Part shown: piece by piece, positions 18,375 to 26,914 of the stretch
Layout: each line of letters starts with the position of its first letter
Numbering within the stretch: the stretch's first letter is position 1
Source of the DNA: Bacteroidetes bacterium ADurb.Bin012
GTDB lineage: Bacteria; Bacteroidota; Bacteroidia; Bacteroidales; TTA-H9
DNA: 53,881 nucleotides
Reading direction: 5' to 3'
NCBI GenBank assembly: GCA_002071415.1
Contig: MWFC01000011.1
Location: forward strand, 1 to 53,881
The notes under the pieces: generated by a model
The model's database searches: none
Told to the model about the DNA's origin: nothing
What the model saw: the letters and a program-made list of their open reading frames with translations, nothing else
Made by a program: the position numbers and the translations under genes

Positions 18375-18382
18375 CAAAGGTA
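18375..18382 (-). promoter_or_regulatory. -7 box for the aminotransferase gene
   Basis: On the minus strand this reads TACCTTTG (TAnnTTTG). It overlaps the first codons of the long ORF form and supports the start at 18347. Confidence 0.5.
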
Positions 18383-18453
18383 AACAAATACTACCATTTT
18401 AAATTTTACAGACAACGCAACATCTATTGAAATCTCCTCAAACCTACACCCAC

Positions 18454-18481
18454 AAAAAAACCCAGAGGTACATTCTCCGGG
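18454..18481 (-). terminator. Intrinsic terminator of the DUF1573 gene
   Basis: Read on the minus strand: CCCGGAG, a 7-nt loop, CTCTGGG (one G-U pair), then seven Ts. It lies 26 nt past the DUF1573 stop codon. Confidence 0.75.
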
Positions 18482-18506
18482 CATGAGTATTCTTCAAGAT
18501 TAGAGT

Positions 18507-18992
18507 TTATTTGGCTTTATTCAAAGGTTGAGCAGCATCGACCGACCTCTTCTCTGGAACTACTTCGGCAGGCTTTTCGATTACATTGCCCTTGATGCGT
18601 AAAATTACTGGATTATTCACTGCATTCGACATCACCGTAATAGTCTTATTGATTACTCCTAAACGATTTGTAGCATACCTTACCTTTATGGTATCACTTT
18701 TACCCGGGAGTATGGGTTCACGGGGCCAGCTGGGCACAGTACATCCACACGAAGAACGTACTTCGGAAAGCACCAGAGGCTCTTTACCGGTATTGGTAAA
18801 CCGGAAATAAGAATCTCCTTTGCTATCCTTATATATTGTACCATAATCCCATACTATATTCCCTGCTTCATCACGCAGTTTTTGATCGAAAGTAATAATG
18901 GGACCATTTTTGCTGACTGGTTTCGCATCCTGCGCCTGTAAATAATTCAAGGTCAGGAAAATTCCTAAAACGAATATTAATTTGCGTTTCAT
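18507..18992 (-). CDS. Exported DUF1573 protein
   Basis: A 161-aa protein with a signal peptide (start MKRKLIFVLGIF, cleavage after LQAQ) and one DUF1573 immunoglobulin-like domain, with the typical FRFTNTGKEPL and SCGCTVPSWPREP blocks including the paired cysteines. The C-terminus is a charged Pro/Ala tail. The family is abundant in Bacteroidota and its function is not established. Start 18992 is preferred over 19046 because the latter overlaps a -7 box. A second DUF1573 gene lies at 41262-41726. Confidence 0.85.
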   Translation of the reverse strand: MKRKLIFVLGIFLTLNYLQAQDAKPVSKNGPIITFDQKLRDEAGNIVWDYGTIYKDSKGDSYFRFTNTGKEPLVLSEVRSSCGCTVPSWPREPILPGKSDTIKVRYATNRLGVINKTITVMSNAVNNPVILRIKGNVIEKPAEVVPEKRSVDAAQPLNKAK

Positions 18993-19043
18993 AGTATATA
19001 GCTGATTTTTAAGGTTTGCATTTCGTTTCAATTCATACGACCG

Positions 19044-19051
19044 CAAAAGTA
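19044..19051 (-). promoter_or_regulatory. -7 box for the DUF1573 gene
   Basis: Minus strand TACTTTTG, an exact TAnnTTTG match. It overlaps the start of the long ORF and implies translation from 18992. Confidence 0.5.
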
Positions 19052-19423
19052 ATGAATTTCGAGGCTATGGTTAAAATTTTCGAACTTGTTCACTAAAATT
19101 TTAATCTTTTCCCCCTTCATTTTGTTAAAATTTTGTTTCATGATGTTTTATGAATGAATCCATTCTCGAACTTAATAAGAAACAACCTTCGGAGAATTAC
19201 AGAAATTATGCCATAACCTTTAAGAATTGAAAAAGAATGGGAAGGAGTAGAAAAAATTTGGTCGATTTTATAAAACATGCTGACGTTAAAAAAGGATACT
19301 ATGGAATAGGACACGGCTAATTCGATAATGATTCAGTGATAAATGGAGATTTCTTTGATTTTTTAAATAATTTATATACAGCAAATTAAACTAAACATCA
19401 TTTTCCTATTCGGCTTTATGTTC
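19052..19423. other. Divergent intergenic region, no gene seen
   Basis: About 370 A/T-rich nucleotides between the divergent DUF1573 and antiporter promoters. I see no ORF, RNA gene or repeat in it. Confidence 0.5.
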
Positions 19424-19431
19424 TAATTTTG
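19424..19431 (+). promoter_or_regulatory. -7 box for the antiporter gene
   Basis: TAATTTTG, an exact -7 match, 25 nt before the start codon at 19457. No good -33 TTTG. Confidence 0.55.
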
Positions 19432-19456
19432 TATTTCATTTTTCGCTCAAATAAGG

Positions 19457-21604
19457 ATGGAAAATCAAATAGACACCGGCTTATTACATATTCCTGCAAC
19501 AGAGCCGATAGTAATTTTTGCCATCATCTTACTGAGTATTCTTCTTTCGCAAACCATATTTCGAAAGATTAAGCTACCGGCGATCATTGGATACATTTTA
19601 GCCGGAATAGCGCTTGGGCCTCACGGTTGGGGTATTTTACAAAATGACAGCAGCATTCAATTGTTTGGTAATGCGGGCTTGTTATTCATCATGTTTGTGG
19701 CCGGGTTAGACCTCAATCTACAGGAATTCAAACATACAGCTTACAAGAGTATTATTTTTGGATTGTTAACATTTTCTATTCCGTTGTCGCTGGGTTTTAT
19801 ATCGTGCCGCACCTTACTTCATCTCGATAAATTACCATCTTTTCTGGTAAGTATCATGTTTTCTACTCATACACTGATTGCTTATCCCATTGTAAGCAGG
19901 TTTGGAATTACGAAAAACGAAGCCGTAGCCATTACCATTGGAGGGACTATCATTACCGATACGCTGGTTTTAATGTTGCTGGCCTTCATTGCTTCCGGAT
20001 ACGGCAATTCTTCCAATTCACTTGTATGGCTAAAAATAGTCATAAGCGGTATCATTGTGGCATTTCTTATTTTATGGTTGTATCCAAAAGCTTTGCGATG
20101 GCTATTAAGACACATAGAGGGAGAAAAGTTGATCCCGCTTATTTTTATTTTCTTCATGATATTTTTAGCCGGTATCCTGGCTAAGGCAGCAAAACTCGAA
20201 CCCATTATCGGGGCTTTCCTGGCGGGTTTAGCACTTAATAGAACCTTATCGGGCAACCGAGAATTAATGAACAATATCGAGCTGATTGGAAATACTTTGT
20301 TTATCCCCTTTTTTCTTTTAGGTATAGGTATGGTAATCGATCCTCATCTTATGACCGAGGGAAGTTTAGTCATCAAAGTTGCTTTAATTCTTACTTTGGC
20401 CGCTCTCATAGGAAAATATTTTGCAGCTCAGCTTACACGTTTCATCTTCAGATATAGCTCGGTGCAAGGAAATTTAATCTTTGGACTCAGCAGTACCCAT
20501 GCTGCTGCTACTCTCGCCGTTATTTTCATCGGATTCAGAATGGGCATCATCGATGTCTATATTCTCAATGGAACCATTATTCTGATATTGCTCACCTGCC
20601 TGACGGGTTCAATAGTTACCGATCGGGCTAGCCGTAAAATTCATTTGGCAGAAGAATATACCCTGCCTGAAGTCTCTGCCTTGCCCGAGAGGATTCTTGT
20701 TCCCGTAGCCAACCCCCAATCGCTTCAATCTTTGTTAGAATTGGCAATCGTTTTGAAACATCCCGGATCGGATGAACCCATCTATCCTATATCCATTGTT
20801 GAAGATAATGACCAAGTACAGCAAAACATCCTTAAAAGCCGAAAAAACTTGGATAATATCATCCAGCATATTTCACTGAGTGAAGTCAAGATTCAACCAC
20901 TGGTCAGGGTAGATGTAAATATTGTTAGTGGGATTATTAGAGGAATCAAGGAAACCATGGCCAGTATGATCGTTATGGGCTGGGGAGGAAGCTTGAAAAC
21001 AAGTGAACGTATCTTTGGAAGTATTCTTCAGAAAATCATTTCCGAAACTGAGCAAACTACTTTAGTAAGCAGAATCAAGCAGCCTGTTTTTATTTTCAAG
21101 AATATCAACGTATTATGCCCACCTAATGTAGAATATGAAGTGGGATTCATTTACTGGGTCTCGAAAATTTTGATAATGGCTTACAGAATTCAAGCAACCC
21201 TTGAGTTCAAGACTTCGAAAGACCTGTTGCCGGTTTTTTCAACCATAGCCAGAAGATGGAAAATCAACCCATCTCTTAAAAATACCATCTATTCCGACTG
21301 GGAAACAGGTTTTGAGTCGAGTAGCCATTCAAAAACCGACGATCTCTTTGTTATAGTCGCAGCCCGGAAAGATACCATATCGTTTTTACCCGTTTTCGAT
21401 AGTTTGCCTCAACGATTGAATCACTTACCCGAAAACCTCAACTTCATTCTTCTGTTCCCCGAACAAGTCGAAAAAATGAAAGGCACTGGAGTAATCCCAG
21501 TAAGCGAAATTCATATTTCTCCCATCATGTCGCAAATGGAAAACCTCAAAAAAATCAGTAAAAAAGTAATGAAATCTGTCCAAAAAAAATCAAGTCATGA
21601 ATAA
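19457..21604 (+). CDS. CPA2-type cation:proton antiporter with cytoplasmic stress-protein-like tail
   Basis: A 715-aa membrane protein. Residues about 15-395 hold around twelve hydrophobic helices typical of the Na+/H+ exchanger (KefB/CPA2) fold, including LPAIIGYILAGIALGP and LEPIIGAFLAGLALNR. Residues about 410-700 are soluble and contain a universal-stress-protein-like region (ILVPVANPQSLQSLLELA, VMGWGGS). It is predicted to exchange monovalent cations for protons across the inner membrane; the ion is not readable from sequence. The stop overlaps the next gene by 8 nt. Confidence 0.85.
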   Translation: MENQIDTGLLHIPATEPIVIFAIILLSILLSQTIFRKIKLPAIIGYILAGIALGPHGWGILQNDSSIQLFGNAGLLFIMFVAGLDLNLQEFKHTAYKSIIFGLLTFSIPLSLGFISCRTLLHLDKLPSFLVSIMFSTHTLIAYPIVSRFGITKNEAVAITIGGTIITDTLVLMLLAFIASGYGNSSNSLVWLKIVISGIIVAFLILWLYPKALRWLLRHIEGEKLIPLIFIFFMIFLAGILAKAAKLEPIIGAFLAGLALNRTLSGNRELMNNIELIGNTLFIPFFLLGIGMVIDPHLMTEGSLVIKVALILTLAALIGKYFAAQLTRFIFRYSSVQGNLIFGLSSTHAAATLAVIFIGFRMGIIDVYILNGTIILILLTCLTGSIVTDRASRKIHLAEEYTLPEVSALPERILVPVANPQSLQSLLELAIVLKHPGSDEPIYPISIVEDNDQVQQNILKSRKNLDNIIQHISLSEVKIQPLVRVDVNIVSGIIRGIKETMASMIVMGWGGSLKTSERIFGSILQKIISETEQTTLVSRIKQPVFIFKNINVLCPPNVEYEVGFIYWVSKILIMAYRIQATLEFKTSKDLLPVFSTIARRWKINPSLKNTIYSDWETGFESSSHSKTDDLFVIVAARKDTISFLPVFDSLPQRLNHLPENLNFILLFPEQVEKMKGTGVIPVSEIHISPIMSQMENLKKISKKVMKSVQKKSSHE

Positions 21605-22106
21605 AACCTTTCCTCTTTATCTTCTTTCGTTTCTCATTCTGTTGGCAGCTTGTAAAACAGGCCGGCAAACCACTCAGCAACCTCAACAAACAGCTTATTC
21701 GCAAACGCCTGCTCCTCTCATGGTATATAAAACACGTTATAACTACGTGAATTTAGTTCCCATTGTGCTAAGCCAAAATAAAGATTCCATTCTACATTAC
21801 CCTCACCCCCAAGACCTAAAATATGGAAATTCTTTCCGCTATCCTGTTTTACTGGAACAAGGCTACCTGCTCGACAAAAAGGGAATTCAACCCGGCACGG
21901 CATTCTTAAGGCTTACTTATGAAGAATATGCCGCTTTTAAAGATTTGCCCTCGCAACATCAGTTGCTTCAAATGATTGCAGACACCAATCCATTTATTGA
22001 ATTATACCGCTGTAAAATTTCTCTTGATGAATCTCAAAGAATAGATACCCTGAATGCCTGGATACGAAATGGCCAATTAGGTCAGAAATGCTCGAAACTA
22101 AAATAA
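21597..22106 (+). CDS. Small lipoprotein of unknown function
   Basis: A 169-aa protein with a signal peptide and lipobox (LILLAAC, Cys near 19), followed by a Gln/Thr-rich linker and a compact domain. I do not recognise the family. The start overlaps the antiporter stop by 8 nt, so the two are probably translated together, suggesting an accessory or envelope role beside the transporter. That link is inferred from position only. Confidence 0.65.
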   Translation: MNKTFPLYLLSFLILLAACKTGRQTTQQPQQTAYSQTPAPLMVYKTRYNYVNLVPIVLSQNKDSILHYPHPQDLKYGNSFRYPVLLEQGYLLDKKGIQPGTAFLRLTYEEYAAFKDLPSQHQLLQMIADTNPFIELYRCKISLDESQRIDTLNAWIRNGQLGQKCSKLK

Positions 22107-22156
22107 ACGACCTCTGCTATTTTTCTGTATGAATAATGACCATATTATATTTTGAG

Positions 22157-22164
22157 TAATTTTG
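22157..22164 (+). promoter_or_regulatory. -7 promoter box with a long leader
   Basis: TAATTTTG within the 14-mer TTTGAGTAATTTTG (22151-22164), which is identical to 52415-52428 in front of the UpxY-like gene. A transcript from here would carry a leader of about 180 nt before the ATG at 22355; no structure in that leader was recognised. Confidence 0.45.
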
Positions 22165-22354
22165 CAGCCCTTTCGAATTGAAAAATAGACAATCGTTCCA
22201 TACAAAATATTGTATCTCAAGTTTGGAATTTATTTTCTTGGGAATGCACTTTCTCTTATTACCGAAGAACGCAAAGATCCTCAGCCTAAAGAATTTTATC
22301 CATAATGAGGTTCTATATAGAGTGAAGGAATAAAATTTTAATCAAGACTAATTT

Positions 22355-24166
22355 ATGGAAAATAGGAAGGGCGACTCGATCGAAAAACAGTTGAATTATA
22401 TCGATGGGAGGGCATTATATTACGGTTTTTTGGCGGGTGCCAATAAAATATTTGAAAATCAACATCAGCTCAATAAAATCAATGTTTTCCCTGTAGCCGA
22501 TGCCGACACAGGCACAAATTTTGCCTCTACCATGCGCTCTATCATCGATATGGTAGAACCCAACCGCGACGTAAAAACCACTGTAGATTCGTTAGCCAAT
22601 GCCGCATTAATCGGAGCAAGAGGGAATTCAGGGATCATATTCGCACAGTTTCTCTATGGCTTCAGTACAGGCATAGGGCCCACCGAGTCCCTGAGCGTTG
22701 CAAACTTTGCCATGGCCTTGAAAGAATCGGTAAAGTATGCATATCAGGCCGTCACCAATCCTGTTGAAGGAACTATTTTAACCGTCATCAGAGAATGGGC
22801 TGATTTTATCTATCAAATTAAAGATTCCATCAATGATTTCAGCATATTGTTAGAAAATTCGATCGACAAGGCCAGAATATCTCTGGAACAAACAAAAATA
22901 AAATTGCAGGTACTGGCAAGAGCAAACGTCGTAGATGCCGGTGCCAAGGCCTTTGTATTGTTTTTAGAAGGAATTATCGATCTTTTAAAAAAAGGAATCA
23001 AAATTCTACTTACTTCTCATCAAGCCAGTAAGGTTGAAGAATTATCGCCTATCTTTCACGACGAAATAACCTTCAGATACTGTACCGAAGCTCTAATTAG
23101 TGGTAATGGCATCGATCAGCAAAAAATCAAGAAGGAGATGTCTTTTATGGGAGATTCGTTAGTTGTTGCCGGCTCTTCGAGTAAAACCCGTATCCACATC
23201 CATACCGACAACCCCTCCGGAGTCTTTAAGCGCCTGATGAATCATGGACAAATTATTTATCAAAAAGTCGACGACATGGCGTTTCAAAATACCGTCGCTT
23301 CGAGCCAAAGGTCAAAAGTAGCCATACTTACCGATTCTACTTGTGACATTCCACGTGATTTACTCGATCGTTATCAAATCCATGTCATTCCTCTCAATGT
23401 TCATTTTGGAGAAAATTATTTTCTCGACGGTTTAAGCTTATCGGGTAAACACTTTCGAAAAATGTTCTTTTCGTCGAAAGTCTATCCCTCGACCTCTCAA
23501 CCTTCCATTAAAGACTTGATGAACCGCTATTCGTACCTGTTTACTCAATACGATTCGGTAATCAGCCTGCATATCAGTTCGGCCATGAGTGGCACATGGA
23601 ACAACAGCCATCAGGCTGCCACCAGAATAGCTGTCGAAAATAGGAAAATGACTACGGTAATCGATTCGGCTAAACTTTCGGGTTCATTAGGCCTACTCGT
23701 CCTACGAGCCGCGCAAATGGCATCTGAAGGCGCTTTGCACAATGAAATTGTCGAAGCTATCAAACAATGGAAAGAAAAAATTTATATGCTCGTTAGCTGC
23801 ACTACTACAAAATACATGGTAAAAAGTGGGCGACTTAGCCCTATGAAGGGATTCATTGCCAATGTCTTGAATATTAAACCTGTAATCATAGTCGGAAGTG
23901 ATGGCCAGACTCATGAGAATGGTAAATCGGTAACCGAAAGCGGAGCTGCAAAAATGGTCATGGCAAAAATCAGGAAATTGCTCAAGACAGGAGAGGTTTG
24001 GAATTATGCCATCACTCATTTCAATAATATACAAACGGCCAATTGGTATACCAGGGAATTGGAAAAACTCATAGGCAAGCCTCCCCTATTCGTATCGGAA
24101 GGCTCACCGGTGCTTTGCATCAACGCCGGGCCAGGCACTGTCTCAGTGAATATTCTTTTGGAATAG
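22355..24166 (+). CDS. Fused fatty acid kinase: FakA-like DhaL domain plus FakB-like DegV domain
   Basis: A 603-aa protein. Residues about 10-205 are a DAK2/DhaL nucleotide-binding domain (FPVADADTGTNFAST, the metal/ATP motif, and LIGARGNSGIIFAQF). Residues about 235-315 match the FakA middle domain (MGDSLVVAGSSSKTRIHIHT). Residues about 325-603 are a DegV/FakB lipid-binding domain (ILTDSTCDIP, STSQPS, HISSAMSGT). In Firmicutes FakA phosphorylates a fatty acid held by a separate FakB; here both sit on one chain. The predicted role is activation of free fatty acids to acyl-phosphate. It is monocistronic before a tRNA gene. Confidence 0.85.
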   Translation: MENRKGDSIEKQLNYIDGRALYYGFLAGANKIFENQHQLNKINVFPVADADTGTNFASTMRSIIDMVEPNRDVKTTVDSLANAALIGARGNSGIIFAQFLYGFSTGIGPTESLSVANFAMALKESVKYAYQAVTNPVEGTILTVIREWADFIYQIKDSINDFSILLENSIDKARISLEQTKIKLQVLARANVVDAGAKAFVLFLEGIIDLLKKGIKILLTSHQASKVEELSPIFHDEITFRYCTEALISGNGIDQQKIKKEMSFMGDSLVVAGSSSKTRIHIHTDNPSGVFKRLMNHGQIIYQKVDDMAFQNTVASSQRSKVAILTDSTCDIPRDLLDRYQIHVIPLNVHFGENYFLDGLSLSGKHFRKMFFSSKVYPSTSQPSIKDLMNRYSYLFTQYDSVISLHISSAMSGTWNNSHQAATRIAVENRKMTTVIDSAKLSGSLGLLVLRAAQMASEGALHNEIVEAIKQWKEKIYMLVSCTTTKYMVKSGRLSPMKGFIANVLNIKPVIIVGSDGQTHENGKSVTESGAAKMVMAKIRKLLKTGEVWNYAITHFNNIQTANWYTRELEKLIGKPPLFVSEGSPVLCINAGPGTVSVNILLE

Positions 24167-24210
24167 AATTCAGAAAGAAAATGAGAATTCACTCAAAAAA
24201 CTGCCTGAAT

Positions 24211-24241
24211 CTTGTGAGTAGGGAAAAACTTGCTAATTTTG
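24211..24241 (+). promoter_or_regulatory. Promoter of the tRNA-Val gene
   Basis: A -33-like CTTG (24211-24214, one mismatch to TTTG), 19 nt, then TAATTTTG (24234-24241). The tRNA begins 12 nt after the -7 box, leaving a very short leader. Confidence 0.65.
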
Positions 24242-24253
24242 TAAGCCATAATC

Positions 24254-24328
24254 GGGATGTTAACTCAGTTGGTTTAGAGTGTCACCTTGACAGGGTGGAA
24301 GTCACAGGTTCGAGTCCTGTACATCCCA
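24254..24328 (+). tRNA. tRNA-Val (anticodon GAC)
   Basis: A 75-nt cloverleaf. The acceptor stem GGGATGT pairs perfectly with ACATCCC; the anticodon arm TCACC-TTGACAG-GGTGG gives anticodon GAC; the T arm is built around GGTTCGAGTCC. CCA is not encoded (the discriminator A is followed by CAAG), so it must be added after transcription. Confidence 0.95.
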
Positions 24329-24444
24329 CAAGATAAATTCTTTCGAATCCTCTTTAGGATCTATGTCGAAACAAATAAAAAACTGGAATAGGACAAAAGA
24401 ACAGGTTTAGATTTGTCCATCTTTCCGTAAAAAAATCTTCTAGA

Positions 24445-25395
24445 TTATCTAAAAAGGCTGTCAACGAATTCGGTGCGGTTAAAGAGTTGAAGCTGATCGA
24501 TTTTTTCACCCACACCTATATATTTCACTGGAATTTTAAACTGGTCGGAGACGCCGATAACCACACCTCCCTTAGCTGTTCCATCGAGTTTGGTGAGGGC
24601 AATGGCATTTACTTCGGTAGCCGAAGTGAATTGTCGAGCCTGTTCGATGGCATTTTGGCCGGTCGAAGCATCCAATACAAGCAGTACTTCCTGAGGAGCT
24701 TCGGGGATGACTTTTTGAATGACTTTTCTGATTTTTGAAAGTTCATTCATAAGATTCAACTTGTTGTGAAGACGGCCGGCAGTATCAATGATCACCACGT
24801 CATAATCGTTAGCCAAGGCCGAGTTGCAGGTATCGAAAGCCACAGCTGCCGGGTCGGCACCCATTTCCTGAGCTATTACGGTGACGTTTGCCCTCTGTCC
24901 CCAGATTTTAAGCTGATCAATGGCTGCGGCTCTGAAAGTATCGGCAGCACCGAGGATTACCTTTTTCCCTGCCCGAGCAAATTGATAGGCTAACTTTCCA
25001 ATGGTTGTAGTCTTACCCACGCCATTTACCCCAACCACCATAATCACATAAGGATATTTCCCTTTTTCGAAGTCGAAACCTTGTATCAGGCCCGAATGAT
25101 GTTCCTCGAGCAAGGCAACAATTTCTTCTTTCAGAATTTTGTTGAGTTCGGAGGTATGGATATATTTTTCGCGAGCTACACGTTTTTGAATTCTCTCGAT
25201 GATACGAAGCGTGGTGTCAACCCCAACATCGGCGCCAATGAGAATGTCTTCGAGCTCATCGAGCACCTGATCGTCAACCGTCGATTTTCCAGCAATGGCT
25301 CTTGCAATTTTAGAAAAAACCGATTGCTTTGTTTTTTCCAATCCTTTGTCGAGATCTTCTTTTTCCTTCTTACCAAAAAATGAAAATAATGCCAT
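24445..25395 (-). CDS. ftsY: Signal recognition particle receptor FtsY
   Basis: A 316-aa SRP GTPase. It has a short acidic/basic N-terminal stretch, the helical N domain, then the G domain with GVNGVGKTTT (P-loop), ADTFRAAAIDQL, DTAGRLHNKLN and TKLDGTAKGG. It docks the SRP-ribosome complex at the inner membrane for co-translational insertion. I prefer ATG 25395 (MALFSFFGKKEKEDL) to the longer 25407 start. It follows rpmG and the DUF4295 gene on the minus strand, the usual Bacteroidota order, but a strong hairpin separates it from them. Confidence 0.95.
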   Translation of the reverse strand: MALFSFFGKKEKEDLDKGLEKTKQSVFSKIARAIAGKSTVDDQVLDELEDILIGADVGVDTTLRIIERIQKRVAREKYIHTSELNKILKEEIVALLEEHHSGLIQGFDFEKGKYPYVIMVVGVNGVGKTTTIGKLAYQFARAGKKVILGAADTFRAAAIDQLKIWGQRANVTVIAQEMGADPAAVAFDTCNSALANDYDVVIIDTAGRLHNKLNLMNELSKIRKVIQKVIPEAPQEVLLVLDASTGQNAIEQARQFTSATEVNAIALTKLDGTAKGGVVIGVSDQFKIPVKYIGVGEKIDQLQLFNRTEFVDSLFR

Positions 25396-25430
25396 AGTAG
25401 TCAACAAAATATACTTATTAAAATAAAATA

Positions 25431-25474
25431 ACAGGGAGCCCCCTTTTGTTTTTCGAAGGCTCCCTGTTTTTTTG
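25431..25474. terminator. Bidirectional-looking hairpin between DUF4295 and ftsY
   Basis: A perfect 10-bp inverted repeat ACAGGGAGCC (25431-25440) / GGCTCCCTGT (25458-25467). Plus-strand reading gives seven Ts after the stem; minus-strand reading, the direction of the flanking genes, gives TTATTTTATTTT. It probably terminates or attenuates the rpmG-DUF4295 transcript before ftsY. Confidence 0.7.
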
Positions 25475-25494
25475 CAGAAGTGCTTATGAAAAAA

Positions 25495-25650
25495 CTATTT
25501 CTGAGAAGCCAGAAATTCCTTTACTTTATCGTGGGGCACCATCTCTTCGGTAAAAATATAAGAGCCTGACTTGGGCGATTTCACCATACGGATAACCTTT
25601 GCCCAGTCTTTTCCTGAAGTTTGTAAGGTTGCAACGACTTTCTTTGCCAT
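25495..25650 (-). CDS. DUF4295 small protein
   Basis: A 51-aa basic protein, starting MAKKVVATLQTSG and ending KEFLASQK. It matches the Bacteroidota-specific DUF4295 family, which is almost always encoded between rpmG and ftsY, as here. Its function is not established; the small basic nature and constant ribosomal-protein neighbourhood suggest a ribosome-associated role (inference). It starts 8 nt after the rpmG stop, so the two are surely co-transcribed. Confidence 0.9.
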   Translation of the reverse strand: MAKKVVATLQTSGKDWAKVIRMVKSPKSGSYIFTEEMVPHDKVKEFLASQK

Positions 25651-25658
25651 AGTACAAT

Positions 25659-25847
25659 TTATTTAATTTCTTTATGAACGGTAACTCTTCTCAAATATGG
25701 ATTGTATTTCCTCAGTTCGAGGCGGCCAGGGGTATTTTTCTTGTTCTTGGTAGTAACATACCTCGACATGCCTGGCACGCCCGAGTTCTTCTGTTCGGTG
25801 CATTCCAGAATTACCTGTACTCTTGCTTCTTTATTTTTCTTTGTCAT
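25659..25847 (-). CDS. rpmG: Ribosomal protein L33
   Basis: A 62-aa protein ([20 protein letters not shown]...) with the L33 hallmarks [13 protein letters not shown] and [19 protein letters not shown]. It is a component of the 50S subunit near the E site. The start at 25847 is the family start; the open frame continues upstream to 25916 without homology. The bL28 gene (rpmB), usually the first gene of this cluster in Bacteroidota, is absent here. Confidence 0.95.
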   Translation of the reverse strand: MTKKNKEARVQVILECTEQKNSGVPGMSRYVTTKNKKNTPGRLELRKYNPYLRRVTVHKEIK

Positions 25848-25876
25848 CTCTCGGTATCCATTTTGAATTAAGTGTG

Positions 25877-25884
25877 CAAAATTA
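25877..25884 (-). promoter_or_regulatory. -7 box for rpmG-DUF4295
   Basis: Minus strand TAATTTTG, 29 nt before the rpmG start, inside the upstream extension of the open frame; this supports the start at 25847. Confidence 0.55.
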
Positions 25885-25912
25885 CATATTTTTCGATAAC
25901 AAAATAAAAATC

Positions 25913-26749
25913 TCAAACTTTTCCTTCGTTCGAATTATTCCGGCCCTTATTGAACCCTCGAAGCTTGATAGCCGCAATGATTTTCTTGGTATAAAGCGGA
26001 AATTCGGCTTTCATCATCCAGTCATAATAGGAAGGTTCCTTGCGGAAAATTTCTTCAACCGACTTTCCTTTATATTTTCCAAAATTGAACACTTCTTTTC
26101 CTTGCTCATTATAAATAATATGACCCGCAAAATCGACATTTTTGTGATGAAAAGAAAGCTGATGCAAGGTTGAAGTGGTGTTGTCGAATAAGAGCGGGCT
26201 GGAATCTTGGGTCATCTCGACTTCTTTGCCGGCATATCGTTCAATCTGAGCCAGAAGGATTTCATAGGTAGCCTGAATGTCGGCTTCGGCCGAGTGGGCA
26301 TTTACAAGGTCCTTATTGCAATAGAATCTATATGCAGCCTCCAGGTTTCGAGGTTCCATCTTATGAAAAATGTTCTGCACATCGATCAACTTCCTGCCTT
26401 TTAAATCGAACTCTATCCCAGCTCTAAGAAATTCTTCCATGAGTAGAGGTATGTCGAATTTATTGCTATTGTAACCTGCCAGATCACAATCCTTTATAAA
26501 TTGGGCAATCTCTGCACCTAAACTCGAAAATTCAGGTTCATGTTTTACGTCATCGTCGGTAATCCCATGTATGCGTGTCACCTCGGCCGGGATAGGAATG
26601 GTGGGATTTATGCGGCGAGTATAGGATTTGGTTGTCCCATCGGGATATACCTTCAGAATACTGATTTCGACAATTCTATCGTGGCCAACGTTTAAACCAG
26701 TGGTTTCAAGATCGATAAATGCAAGTGGCTTGGTTAGTTTTAAATTCAT
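25913..26749 (-). CDS. DnaQ-like 3'-5' exonuclease with DUF3820 tail
   Basis: A 278-aa protein. Residues about 8-170 are a DEDDh exonuclease: FIDLETTGL (first Asp/Glu pair), [11 protein letters not shown] (second Asp) and [10 protein letters not shown] (His/Asp). Residues about 215-265 are a DUF3820 module ([25 protein letters not shown]). This resembles epsilon-like proofreading or repair nucleases that act outside the polymerase core. It is a single gene with its own -7 box at 26780-26787. Confidence 0.85.
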   Translation of the reverse strand: MNLKLTKPLAFIDLETTGLNVGHDRIVEISILKVYPDGTTKSYTRRINPTIPIPAEVTRIHGITDDDVKHEPEFSSLGAEIAQFIKDCDLAGYNSNKFDIPLLMEEFLRAGIEFDLKGRKLIDVQNIFHKMEPRNLEAAYRFYCNKDLVNAHSAEADIQATYEILLAQIERYAGKEVEMTQDSSPLLFDNTTSTLHQLSFHHKNVDFAGHIIYNEQGKEVFNFGKYKGKSVEEIFRKEPSYYDWMMKAEFPLYTKKIIAAIKLRGFNKGRNNSNEGKV

Positions 26750-26779
26750 TTTCCTTTAGCAAATAATTCATTTCTAAGG

Positions 26780-26787
26780 CAAAATTA
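26780..26787 (-). promoter_or_regulatory. -7 box for the exonuclease gene
   Basis: Minus strand TAATTTTG, about 30 nt before the start codon. Confidence 0.55.
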
Positions 26788-26914
26788 GAATAAATAACGT
26801 ATAGACCTGAATTGGTCCATGATAAACCATCGACGATTCCATAAACGAAAAATTTGGGTTTTTGAGTTTTCTGTCATCAATAAGTAAGACGAGATTCATA
26901 CGAAATCAGCCGAT

